Shown here: piece after piece, positions 52,601 to 60,697 of the stretch | Layout: the number at the start of each line of letters is the position of its first letter | Numbering within the stretch: the first letter of the stretch is position 1 | From: an uncultured Flavobacteriaceae bacterium | Lineage (GTDB): Bacteria > Bacteroidota > Bacteroidia > Flavobacteriales > Flavobacteriaceae | NCBI GenBank assembly: GCA_947500445.1 | Contig: CANMSB010000009.1 | Span: 1 to 64,000, forward strand | Length of the DNA: 64,000 nt | Direction of reading: 5' to 3' | The notes under the pieces: generated by a model | Seen by the model: only the letters and a program-made list of their open reading frames with translations | Told to the model about the DNA's origin: nothing | Database searches by the model: none | Program-made: the position numbers and the translations under genes

Positions 52601-55010
52601 GCCGAAACAAGAAAACCGATATGCGGTTTTTTTACCGACCCAAAGCGAAACCCTCAATGTTTCGTACGAACGATTGGAAGAGGATCCCCGAATAGGGCAT
52701 ACTTTCAACTTGGCAATCGATGAACTGGGAAAACCCCTAGAAACGGCATCGGTCGTTTACCCGCGTCAAATAGCCCCGGAACAACATCCGTTGCTAAAAC
52801 GGAAAGCCGCCGCCGCTGCCATGGTCTATGAAAGGGAAGATGAAAAACAGGCCTATATTGCGGCACTTTCCGCTGCCCGCAACGCTCAGGCGACACCAAT
52901 AGTTACCTACACCAAAAATACTTATACCGGTGATGTTGTTTCACCGGCCATCTATCGCCTTCGTACTTTGGCAGATACCCAAACGTTTGAACTGACCGGA
53001 ATGGATAAAGCGAAGACGCCCTTGTTAACGACATCCGATTTTGAAACCGTGGAGGCTGCCGCGGTCTTGGACTATTTCGAAGAAGCGGATCCGACCATCT
53101 TCCAAAAACGTTTGATAGAACGGGTACAAACAACTTTTTATGACGAAGCGCTTCTGCAAGAATTGCATGTTGGAACGCTTGCGAGCCATGGGATTACCTA
53201 TCAGCGCTACCAATTGGCCTATACCGCTACCATTTTGAATACCATTTTTGGGGATAAACTTCCTGTCAATACGGCTGCTTTGGAAGCTATTATGGGCAAT
53301 GGGGATACCGATAGCCAGCAGGCGGATGCAAAGTTTTCCAAACGGGACGGCCATTGGTGGATCCGTTCGGGAATAACCGATTTTTTGAACGGCGGCGATC
53401 CCAGTTTGGTTAAAAATCGATTTTTTTCACCTCAAAAGTATCAGGATCCCTTCGGTGCGGATACCAGCGTATCCTTCTACAAGGACTATTTTTTAATGAT
53501 GGATAAGGTGACCGATGCGCTCGGAAAGGAAGTCCGCGCGATGGACTTTAACTTCAGGACCCTGAGTCCCATGAGGATGCAGGATGCCAATAACAACCTT
53601 TCCGGCATTTTGTTGGATGAGATTGGTAGCGTAAAAGCGGTTGCCGTAATGGGAAAGGGTAATGAGGCCGATAGCTTGGAAGGCATAACGGAATTCACGG
53701 ATCAGGTAGAGCGAACCCTGATTTCGGAATATTTTGTGGAAGGCGATTCGGCGCTTCTCGAAGTCAAGGCCCGAGCATTATTGCAAAAAGCGACAACGCG
53801 TTTTGTATATGATTTCGATTCCTATAAAAATGCCATGGCAGCTCGGGAAGCGCAAGACCCAAATATACTGGCAATGAACCCTTGTAAAGAGATCGGTGCC
53901 AAACCCACGGTGAACGCCACCATTTTACGCGAAAGGCATATTGACCCCGATTCACCGTTACAACTGAGCTTTGAGTATTCCGACGGTATGGGAAACATAG
54001 CTATGGCAAAAGCTCAGGCCGCCCCGGGCGAAGCGCTGGAACTTACCATAAACGATGATTGCACCACCCTTCTGCAAACCACCAATACAGGTGACCGCCT
54101 GCGTTGGATCGGTAACGGTAGAACTGTTCTGAACAATAAGGGAAATCCCGTAAAGCAATACGAACCCTATTTTTCGGTGAATCCGTTTTACGAAAATGCC
54201 ATGGAATTGGTAGAAAGGGGAGTAACGCCGATTACCTATTACGATGCCATGGGCAGGGTGATCAAAACAGAATTCCCGGATGGTACCTTTTCCAAAACGG
54301 AATTCGATAGTTGGCAACAACGGGTATACGACCAAAACGATACGGTAGCGGACAGCCGTTGGTATGCAGATCGGAAAAACGGTCAATTGGGAGAGGCGCA
54401 AAAGAGTGCCGCGGAAAAGACATTGAAACATAACAACACACCGACCATTCTTTGTTCGGACACCTTAGGACGTACCATACTTAGTATAGCGCACAATAGG
54501 GCGGGCATTAGAGATAATCAGGGCGGGTTTATTCCGCAGACCGATGAATTTTATGCCACCTACATTGTGCTAGATGCAGAAGGTAACACCCTGAGCGTGA
54601 TCGATGCCAAGGGAAATACCGTGATGGCCTATTTACATGATATGTTAGGGCATCGGGTATATCAAAACAGTATGGACGCAGGGGAACGTTGGATGCTGAA
54701 CAACGCCATGGGCAATCCCGTAAAAAGTTGGGACAGCAGGAACCATGTTTTCAGTTATGAGTATGATGAATTGCAACGTGCCGTACGGAATAAGGTTAGC
54801 GGAGGAGCCAATAATCTGGATCATGTATACGAGGTATTGGAATATGGGGATCGAAAAAATCAACCGACAGCCGAACGTACCCAAAGAATTGTAAAAAATA
54901 TGTTGGGACAACTTATGGTACACAAAGACACCTCAGGGATTACAACCTTTGTGGCGTACGATTTTAAAGGGAATATCCTAGAGCATAGAAAACAGTTGCT
55001 GAAAAAATAA
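49608..55010 (+). CDS. TcB-like SpvB/RHS toxin-complex protein
   Basis: The ATG at 49608 gives 1800 aa; a TTG at 49599 is an alternative. No signal peptide. The SpvB domain covers about 45-330 (LSYSSGAGNGSYGLGWSLE, DVFMFSGAEDLVPY), with VCBS/FG-GAP-like strands (LDLNGDGRPELVI; LADMSGDGLTDIVRI). The TcdB middle domains follow (about 680-830 and 880-1060), then RHS-type YD repeats to the C-terminus (DALGKEVRAMDFNFR; YDFKGNILEHR). In Tc toxins TcB forms half the hollow cage holding the TcC effector. No TcA injector is in the window. The next gene starts 5 bp later. Confidence 0.9.
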   Translation: MEPNRQTTARTDKNSNASGIEKLTAEKATESNALEIPTISLPKGGGALKGIDEKFKVNSANGTAGFSIPLPVTPGRNGFSPELSLSYSSGAGNGSYGLGWSLEFATIQRKTDKRLPRYRDALDEDVFMFSGAEDLVPYLELDTNSGAYVKKESVTPDGYTITRYRPRIEGGFARIEKIVHQDHGTYWKVTSGANIVTIFGRSIHARIAHPEDHSRIFMWLPEFSYDSKGNWMRYGYKQDTNVASDGNPLSDVQLPDTLFEKNRRSGLAPFTNTYLKSIGYGNQEAYYADDTKPYDPQDPESDVHFFDLIFDYGEHNEALPTPAEERPWEYRSDSFSSYRSGFEIRTNRLCRRILMFHHFEEEKQFKGTAEEGDFGRDYLVRSLELFYGPSSINGSGVSEVTYLNVIKQSGYIRKPDGTYSIKSLPELEFDYQRLSWGNEIKVVDAAHIANTPVGLSNNYQWVDLYNEGIPGILTEEASGWFYKNNLGDVDENGRATFAPMRKVAERPSFSGLSTGVLSLRDLESNGEKQLVVASSGVNGFFELTDTEKWTPLQHFEQMANIDLQDPNTRLLDLNGDGRPELVITEENAFVWYASDGKQGYLPAEFAEKTFDQEKGPAIVFADGEQTIFLADMSGDGLTDIVRIRNGAVSYWANKGYGVFSARIAMSNAPLFDRPDQFDPRYLHLADVSGTGATDLIYLGENSFKAYINLSGNAWSDEHLITPTFPMGGGAKLSVVDLLGSGTSCVVWSSDLPSDSGTPMRYIDLMNGKKPHVLQRYKNNLGKETYLEYKSATHYYIKDKLAGTPWLTKLPFPVQVLSAQTTVEKVTNVRFRTTYSYHHGYFDHAEREFRGFGRVEQQDTEYYNTWAKNVATDTLEQDPVLYQPPVLTKTWYHTGAFLDREQLLSQFKKEYWYELYKKQFPQLPLNVPSLELPNITISDTVDASDFETLREAFRACKGMAIRQEVFALDAPENPTDTELQRQWKPFTVASHTCSVRSLQPKQENRYAVFLPTQSETLNVSYERLEEDPRIGHTFNLAIDELGKPLETASVVYPRQIAPEQHPLLKRKAAAAAMVYEREDEKQAYIAALSAARNAQATPIVTYTKNTYTGDVVSPAIYRLRTLADTQTFELTGMDKAKTPLLTTSDFETVEAAAVLDYFEEADPTIFQKRLIERVQTTFYDEALLQELHVGTLASHGITYQRYQLAYTATILNTIFGDKLPVNTAALEAIMGNGDTDSQQADAKFSKRDGHWWIRSGITDFLNGGDPSLVKNRFFSPQKYQDPFGADTSVSFYKDYFLMMDKVTDALGKEVRAMDFNFRTLSPMRMQDANNNLSGILLDEIGSVKAVAVMGKGNEADSLEGITEFTDQVERTLISEYFVEGDSALLEVKARALLQKATTRFVYDFDSYKNAMAAREAQDPNILAMNPCKEIGAKPTVNATILRERHIDPDSPLQLSFEYSDGMGNIAMAKAQAAPGEALELTINDDCTTLLQTTNTGDRLRWIGNGRTVLNNKGNPVKQYEPYFSVNPFYENAMELVERGVTPITYYDAMGRVIKTEFPDGTFSKTEFDSWQQRVYDQNDTVADSRWYADRKNGQLGEAQKSAAEKTLKHNNTPTILCSDTLGRTILSIAHNRAGIRDNQGGFIPQTDEFYATYIVLDAEGNTLSVIDAKGNTVMAYLHDMLGHRVYQNSMDAGERWMLNNAMGNPVKSWDSRNHVFSYEYDELQRAVRNKVSGGANNLDHVYEVLEYGDRKNQPTAERTQRIVKNMLGQLMVHKDTSGITTFVAYDFKGNILEHRKQLLKK

Positions 55011-55015
55011 AAACG

Positions 55016-57430
55016 ATGTTCGATGCCACCACATATCATTTGCCGAACTGGGAAGACAATCCCCAGTTAGAACCCGAGGTGTTTCGGTACTGGGACACCT
55101 ATGACGCCCTAGGGCGTCCCGTTCAGGAAATGATCGGACGTTCGGGGCTACAGAGGAGTACTATTGTACGAACGTACGACCCGGCAGGGCTATTGAAAGG
55201 GATTATGGCCGACTGCGCGGAAAGAGGATCTAAAAATTATGTAACGCAGATCGACTACAACGAAAAAGGGCACCGCACCGGAATCACCTTTGGTAACGGA
55301 ACGAGAACCACCTATACCTATGAGGCGGCAACCTACCGGCTTTCCGTTTTGCGAACTGTGAGGGCAACCGAAACGCTACAGGAACTCCATTATCATTACG
55401 ATGGCATAGGTAATATCGTTGCAGTGGACAACACGGCCGACGATGTACATTTTTTTAACAACCAAAACGTTTCTCCGTCCAAGACCTATGAATATGATGC
55501 ACTATACCGCCTTTGCTTGGCCCATGGCCGTGAACATGCCGGCCTATCGGGATCGGGCGCCGCATTGCCCGATGATCAATGGGACGCCTTTCGGACCAAT
55601 CTTCCGCATCCCGGTGATGGGAGGGCCTTACAGCGTTATCGACGGCAATACCGATATGACGCCGCAGGCAATATGCGTACCATCAAACACATTGCCGGCC
55701 TCGGCGCACTTACCCATCGGTATACCAAAACCTTTTCCTATAACAATAACGATGGCGATAGAAATGCCCTGGGCGTGCCTTCAACGGCAACAAAAAACAA
55801 CCGATTGCTACGGTATAGTGTAGGAACGGACCCACAGCAATATGCCTTTGATGCCCATGGAAACATGTCGGCCCTGGCACCAAATGCCGCCGATGACAGA
55901 TTTGAAATAGATTGGGACAGCTTTGACCGATTGGCTTTTTTACAATTGGCCAATCAGGGAACCGCACACTATCGATATGGTTCCAATGGGCAGCGAGAGC
56001 GAAAACTGATTACGGACGGCAACAAAATACTCAAGGAGCGAATATATGCAGGGGCCTTGGAGGTGTACCGTGAATACCGTTCCGACGGTACCGTAAAAAT
56101 AGAACGGGAATCCTTTCACATCACCGATGGTAGCAGAAGGATCGCTATGGTAGATACCAAAACAGTGGACGACCCTTCCGATCGTACTCAGGAGCAGCTG
56201 TCGCGATATCAGTATAGCAACCATTTGGGTTCCTCCGCGCTGGAACTCGACGATAGGGCAAGGGTAATTTCCTATGAAGAGTATTACCCATATGGTACTA
56301 CGGCCTACCAAGCGGTAGGGCAAAGCATTGCCCCTTCGGCAAAACGTTACCGATATACCGGTATGGAAAGGGACGAGGAATCGGGCCTGAATTACCATTC
56401 CGCCCGCTATTACCTTCCATGGTCGGCAAGATGGCTCAATACCGATCCGATCGGCATAGCGGGAGGAATAAACCTATATGCCTATGTGTATAACAATCCT
56501 GTGAAATTGAACGACCCCAGTGGAACACATCCGCCGGATGATGAGGAACCACAGCAGCCAGCAGAACTAGAACCGGCGGAAGAGACCGAGACCGTTCCGG
56601 AAGCGGAAAGGCAAACGCCGGACCGACCGCTAAATCTTCAGCTCGATCCCGAATGGGCCCGGCAAATGTTTGGGCCTCCCATCTTGCTGCCCCCGATCGA
56701 TCCGGACCGTTTGGTACCCCTTGCAAACCGTCCCCCATCGGGACAGCCCTTGCCACCGCCACCGGATGTTCCACAACTCCCGCTACGGAGCATGCCGTTT
56801 TTTTCCAGATTGTTGTATGGAATACAGCAAGGCGCCGCAACCTTCGAAAGAAATGCAGAAACCAGAACATTCGATCTGGGCAGGTCTTTGCAAGAAGATG
56901 AAACACGATTTAGGCTAATGATCGGGGAAGAGCCCGAAACGCCGGAAGTGGGCGCGACCCTGGCAAGTGCAGGTTTGGCCATTGCCGATAATGCAGGCCT
57001 TGTAGATCAGGTGAAAGAAGCTGCTTTGGGGCCCTTGTTGCCATTGACCATAACCGGGGTAGCCGGGTATCTCGTTTACGGCGCGGCACAAACGGGCGGT
57101 TCCGGTGATGGTACCGCATTAACGGGAGTACTCAATAACCTGAGCGGACTGGCCCCGGAGATACCCCTTGGCGACAATCTTAGGTTAAGGCTTCCCGGAT
57201 CAGCGCCGATAACGACCCCTGCAAACCCGGAAGGTCCGGCGACGGACTATGTCGGTCTAGGCCTCGGTCTGGGCCTAAACTTGGGTACCATTCCCGTGCA
57301 AACCAGCCCTGATGGGCCACCGACCCAAGTACCCCGTCATCAATTTCGATTGGATACCAACTCCAGGATCAACATCAATGGGGGCAACAGCAGGTTCAAT
57401 CTAAATGTTGGATATCAGTTAACGTTTTAA
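55016..57430 (+). CDS. TcC-like RHS protein with unknown C-terminal domain
   Basis: 804 aa. RHS/YD repeats fill about 1-505, ending in the core boundary RYRYTGMERDEESGLNYHSA and DPIGIAGGINLYAYVYNNP. After it lies a proline-rich segment (about 508-600) and a C-terminal part with glycine-rich stretches (YVGLGLGLGLNLG) and a terminal NSRFNLNVGYQLTF. No known toxin motif is seen; the ending resembles a beta-strand rather than an enzyme. In Tc systems this hypervariable end is the cargo. It is 5 bp after the TcB-like gene. Confidence 0.88.
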   Translation: MFDATTYHLPNWEDNPQLEPEVFRYWDTYDALGRPVQEMIGRSGLQRSTIVRTYDPAGLLKGIMADCAERGSKNYVTQIDYNEKGHRTGITFGNGTRTTYTYEAATYRLSVLRTVRATETLQELHYHYDGIGNIVAVDNTADDVHFFNNQNVSPSKTYEYDALYRLCLAHGREHAGLSGSGAALPDDQWDAFRTNLPHPGDGRALQRYRRQYRYDAAGNMRTIKHIAGLGALTHRYTKTFSYNNNDGDRNALGVPSTATKNNRLLRYSVGTDPQQYAFDAHGNMSALAPNAADDRFEIDWDSFDRLAFLQLANQGTAHYRYGSNGQRERKLITDGNKILKERIYAGALEVYREYRSDGTVKIERESFHITDGSRRIAMVDTKTVDDPSDRTQEQLSRYQYSNHLGSSALELDDRARVISYEEYYPYGTTAYQAVGQSIAPSAKRYRYTGMERDEESGLNYHSARYYLPWSARWLNTDPIGIAGGINLYAYVYNNPVKLNDPSGTHPPDDEEPQQPAELEPAEETETVPEAERQTPDRPLNLQLDPEWARQMFGPPILLPPIDPDRLVPLANRPPSGQPLPPPPDVPQLPLRSMPFFSRLLYGIQQGAATFERNAETRTFDLGRSLQEDETRFRLMIGEEPETPEVGATLASAGLAIADNAGLVDQVKEAALGPLLPLTITGVAGYLVYGAAQTGGSGDGTALTGVLNNLSGLAPEIPLGDNLRLRLPGSAPITTPANPEGPATDYVGLGLGLGLNLGTIPVQTSPDGPPTQVPRHQFRLDTNSRININGGNSRFNLNVGYQLTF

Positions 57431-57438
57431 GTAGAATT

Positions 57439-59940
57439 ATGTTCACGGAAGACACCTATTTACTGCCCAATTGGGATGCCGATCTCGAGTTGGAAACCGA
57501 AACCTTTATACAACAACATACGTATGACGCCATGAACAGGTCGTTCTTACAAAAAACGGGGCGCTTAGGACTGCCCCTAAGTACCATAATCCATGGTTAC
57601 GACCGCGGGGGATTGCTGTATACGGTTCAGTGTGAAGCCGCCGAAAAGGGTGCGAAAAATGCAGTTACGGGCATTTCATATAACGAAAAAGCGCAGCGTG
57701 TCGGTATCACATATGGCAATGGCAGTTCCACTGCCTATAGCTACGAAAAGGATACCTTTCGTTTAACACGCTTGGTTACCCTTGGCATGGCAGGAAAAGT
57801 ACAAGATCTGAACTACGCGTATGACCCAGTAGGTAACATTGCCAGGATTGAAAATGAAGCTCAGGACACCATTTTTTTTAACAACCAAAGCGTTGCACCT
57901 TCCAACGATTACGAGTACGATGCCCTTTACAGGCTCCAACGGGCAACCGGAAGGGAGCATATCGGGCAGGCCGGGGTGCATGCCAATAGTCCAGATGACC
58001 GAACGGATGTATTCAGGACAAACCTTCCGCATCCGGGAGATGGCGGGGCGTTACAGAACTATCGGCAGTATTATGAATATGATGCAGTGGGCAATATGCG
58101 CTTTGTACGGCATCTTGCCGGCCTTGGAAACCTTACGAACAGATGGACCAAGACGTTTGCCTACAACAATAACGGAACCGATAGGAACGCCCTTGGGGTC
58201 GATCCGGCAACGGTCCACAGCAATCGATTGCTCCAATATCAAGTGGGGACCGACCTGCAGCAGTTTTCGTTCGATGCCCATGGGAACATGATGGCCCTAC
58301 TCCCCAATTCTGGCAACGGGCAGTTCAATACCGCTTGGGACTGTTTTGATCGGCTTGGGTTCATACAGCTTTCGAACCAAGGTACGGCACATTACATTTA
58401 CGATGGTCCGGGACAACGGAGTCAAAAAATACGTACCGACGGAAACCGAATCGTTAAGGAGCGCATCTATTTAGGGTCTTTCGAGATATATCGTGAGTTC
58501 AATAGCGATGGGAGCGTGAAATTAGAACGCGAATCGTTGTTGGTAAAAGACGGTTCACGACAGGTAGCCTTGTTAGAAACAAAAACAGTCGACCATCCAT
58601 CGGACGATTCCCCGGAACAGTTGGTTCGCTTCCAGTATGGCAATCATTTAGGATCAACGGCCCTGGAATTGGATTGGGCAGGAACCATAATTTCCTATGA
58701 GGAATATTACCCCTATGGGGCTACCTCTTACCAGGCAATGGACCAAACCGTCAAGGCGGTTGCAAAGCGCTACCGGTATACCGGTATGGAAAGGGACGAG
58801 GAATCGGGCTTGAACTACCATTCGGCACGGTACTACCTTCCGTGGTTGTGTAGATGGGCCAGTGCAGACCCCATAGGTATCGAAGCAGGAATCAACCTGT
58901 ATCGGTATTCCCGAAACAATCCTATAAACTATACCGATACCAACGGAAAACAAGAGGTCCCTAGCGAATACTATCCCGACCCAATGTACCAAATGGCTAG
59001 GGGATTTGGAGCTGTTTTTGAGTTTTTTGTAGGAGGAAGAGCCGACCCTGGTAGAGATGAAAAACCGGAATTACCAAAAGGGGGTATAGGCGGTGTAATG
59101 GGAGGGGTCGCGGATACCGTTACGCTGCGAGCGACCGATATCTTAGAAGATAATCCGACCAACATGAGCAAAGCGGGAATGGAGGCCGGGGCCGCGCATG
59201 TTCCGTTCCTTGACCCTTCATTGCGTTTGGTCAGTGGCGTTACGGTAACGGGAAAACCGACCAGCAGGGCAATGGCCTTGTTAGAGGTTGGACTTGAGGT
59301 TTTACCATTGATCGATGTGCCACTGCGTTCGAGCCAGTTCAAGGGCGCTTCCAGGACCACCAGGGTAGATTTGCCCGATACTTCAATAATGCTTAGAAAA
59401 ACCGCTGGGGCATCGCCCAAAAGAACGCACTTTACTTCGGGTACAAGGGCCTCAACAGGCCCTGAGGTATCAAAAGAAAAGATTATACAACAATTGAAAG
59501 ATGCCAAGCATACCGATACTTCAAAGGAAGTATTGGACGCCTTGGAAAACGGCTCGTTGAAACTCAATTTAGATCCGGGATTGAAGACCTCCGGAAAAAC
59601 TTCCTCTCCTGATGCCATAACCGTAAACAATGCTATGCATATGGACGATGTATTGAACACCGTGGTACATGAAGGGAGACATTCATTGGATATGGCCGAA
59701 GGGGTTATACCTTTGCCGGGGAATGCATCAAAAAGTGAACATGCCTTTGCAGAGTTACGAGCTTTTTCAGCGGAATCCGAATTTGCCGTAACGAACGGAC
59801 TTTCCAATTCTTCGGCCTATAAAAGATCGGTAATGGATCCAAGGGCGTTGGCGGTCAGTATTGCCGATTCTTATGAATCCCTAAAAGGGATTACCGATGC
59901 AGAATTGACCAGGGCATTGTCACGTTTTTTAAACTTTTAA
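57439..59940 (+). CDS. TcC-like RHS protein with candidate metallopeptidase effector
   Basis: 833 aa. A close paralogue of the preceding RHS protein to about residue 505 (core ends ADPIGIEAGINLYRYSRNNP). The C-terminal effector region (about 506-833) differs. It holds H744-E745-G-R-H748 (VVHEGRHSLDMAEG), an HExxH zinc site, with E767/E772 as possible third ligand. This predicts a peptidase or deamidase-like cargo inside the RHS cage. It is followed 3 bp later by a small gene, the usual place for immunity. Confidence 0.85.
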   Translation: MFTEDTYLLPNWDADLELETETFIQQHTYDAMNRSFLQKTGRLGLPLSTIIHGYDRGGLLYTVQCEAAEKGAKNAVTGISYNEKAQRVGITYGNGSSTAYSYEKDTFRLTRLVTLGMAGKVQDLNYAYDPVGNIARIENEAQDTIFFNNQSVAPSNDYEYDALYRLQRATGREHIGQAGVHANSPDDRTDVFRTNLPHPGDGGALQNYRQYYEYDAVGNMRFVRHLAGLGNLTNRWTKTFAYNNNGTDRNALGVDPATVHSNRLLQYQVGTDLQQFSFDAHGNMMALLPNSGNGQFNTAWDCFDRLGFIQLSNQGTAHYIYDGPGQRSQKIRTDGNRIVKERIYLGSFEIYREFNSDGSVKLERESLLVKDGSRQVALLETKTVDHPSDDSPEQLVRFQYGNHLGSTALELDWAGTIISYEEYYPYGATSYQAMDQTVKAVAKRYRYTGMERDEESGLNYHSARYYLPWLCRWASADPIGIEAGINLYRYSRNNPINYTDTNGKQEVPSEYYPDPMYQMARGFGAVFEFFVGGRADPGRDEKPELPKGGIGGVMGGVADTVTLRATDILEDNPTNMSKAGMEAGAAHVPFLDPSLRLVSGVTVTGKPTSRAMALLEVGLEVLPLIDVPLRSSQFKGASRTTRVDLPDTSIMLRKTAGASPKRTHFTSGTRASTGPEVSKEKIIQQLKDAKHTDTSKEVLDALENGSLKLNLDPGLKTSGKTSSPDAITVNNAMHMDDVLNTVVHEGRHSLDMAEGVIPLPGNASKSEHAFAELRAFSAESEFAVTNGLSNSSAYKRSVMDPRALAVSIADSYESLKGITDAELTRALSRFLNF

Positions 59941-59943
59941 GCA

Positions 59944-60417
59944 ATGGAAGTAATAGCGGAAATAGTCTTTTGTGAGCACGTTTTAAAAATTTTACGTGTT
60001 GATCATAAAGCAGATTCCTATGCGTTGGGGAACGCTCTTGGAAGTAATCCATTTAGGGTGTTTTTAGATACGGGTAAGCTTCTGCAAATAGCTACGGTAG
60101 CGGAACTGGCCGCTGTTTCAAAACAGCTCGACTGCCCAATAAAGGATATCATTGGAGGAAACGAAAAACCATTTGCTTTTTTAATATCGGTTTTGTTGAA
60201 TAAGGGAAGAATAATAAGTGAAGAAAAGTTATACCTTTTTTTAGAAGATGATTTCCCGGTTAAAATAGCAGATTGTTTGCCCGTAGTTCGGGCGGATACC
60301 TTGCTATTTACCTTGACGACAAGTCCTTCTTTTGGAGAATTTGAGCTTCATAAGGTTTCGTTAGATCTCCATACCCTTACCTATGTTTTGGAAAAAATAC
60401 CAAAAAATAGTAAATAG
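59944..60417 (+). CDS. Candidate immunity protein for the metallopeptidase effector
   Basis: 157 aa, no signal peptide, mixed alpha/beta (MEVIAEIVFCEHVLKILRV; PFAFLISVLLNKGRIISEEKLYLFLED). No family is recognised. It starts 3 bp after the RHS-metallopeptidase stop. Polymorphic toxin genes usually have the cognate immunity gene in exactly this position, which is the only support for the assignment. The preceding RHS gene has no such partner, so the pairing is specific. 60418-60697 has no gene. Confidence 0.55.
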   Translation: MEVIAEIVFCEHVLKILRVDHKADSYALGNALGSNPFRVFLDTGKLLQIATVAELAAVSKQLDCPIKDIIGGNEKPFAFLISVLLNKGRIISEEKLYLFLEDDFPVKIADCLPVVRADTLLFTLTTSPSFGEFELHKVSLDLHTLTYVLEKIPKNSK

Positions 60418-60619
60418 CCGATAGCAATTACCTTTCCAATAGAATCCATTCACCATTCAAACCTTACGGCTACTTTGAAGTATGGGCCGATAGTACTGCT
60501 GTAGATTGCTTTGCGGTTCTTATACCATTTTGTTTCAAAAGTGAGCAATACGTAAGGGAACTACCATTTACACAAAATGTAAAACCATTCATACAGATCG
60601 GGTTCGTACCCGCGCTACT

Positions 60620-60636
60620 ACTACATACCTTGTAAG
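60620..60636 (+). promoter_or_regulatory. Conserved upstream element, Tc locus copy 2
   Basis: ACTACATACCTTGTAAG, 61 bp before the ATG at 60698, matches 16 of 17 positions of the element at 49510-49526. Both genes also share TTTTTATGGAACC at the start. It is probably a shared promoter or regulator site. Confidence 0.5.
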
Positions 60637-60697
60637 GGTAAAAATTAAACCACTAGTAAGAGAAATCGTTAGTTCCCCCTAAGAACCTATCGTTTTT

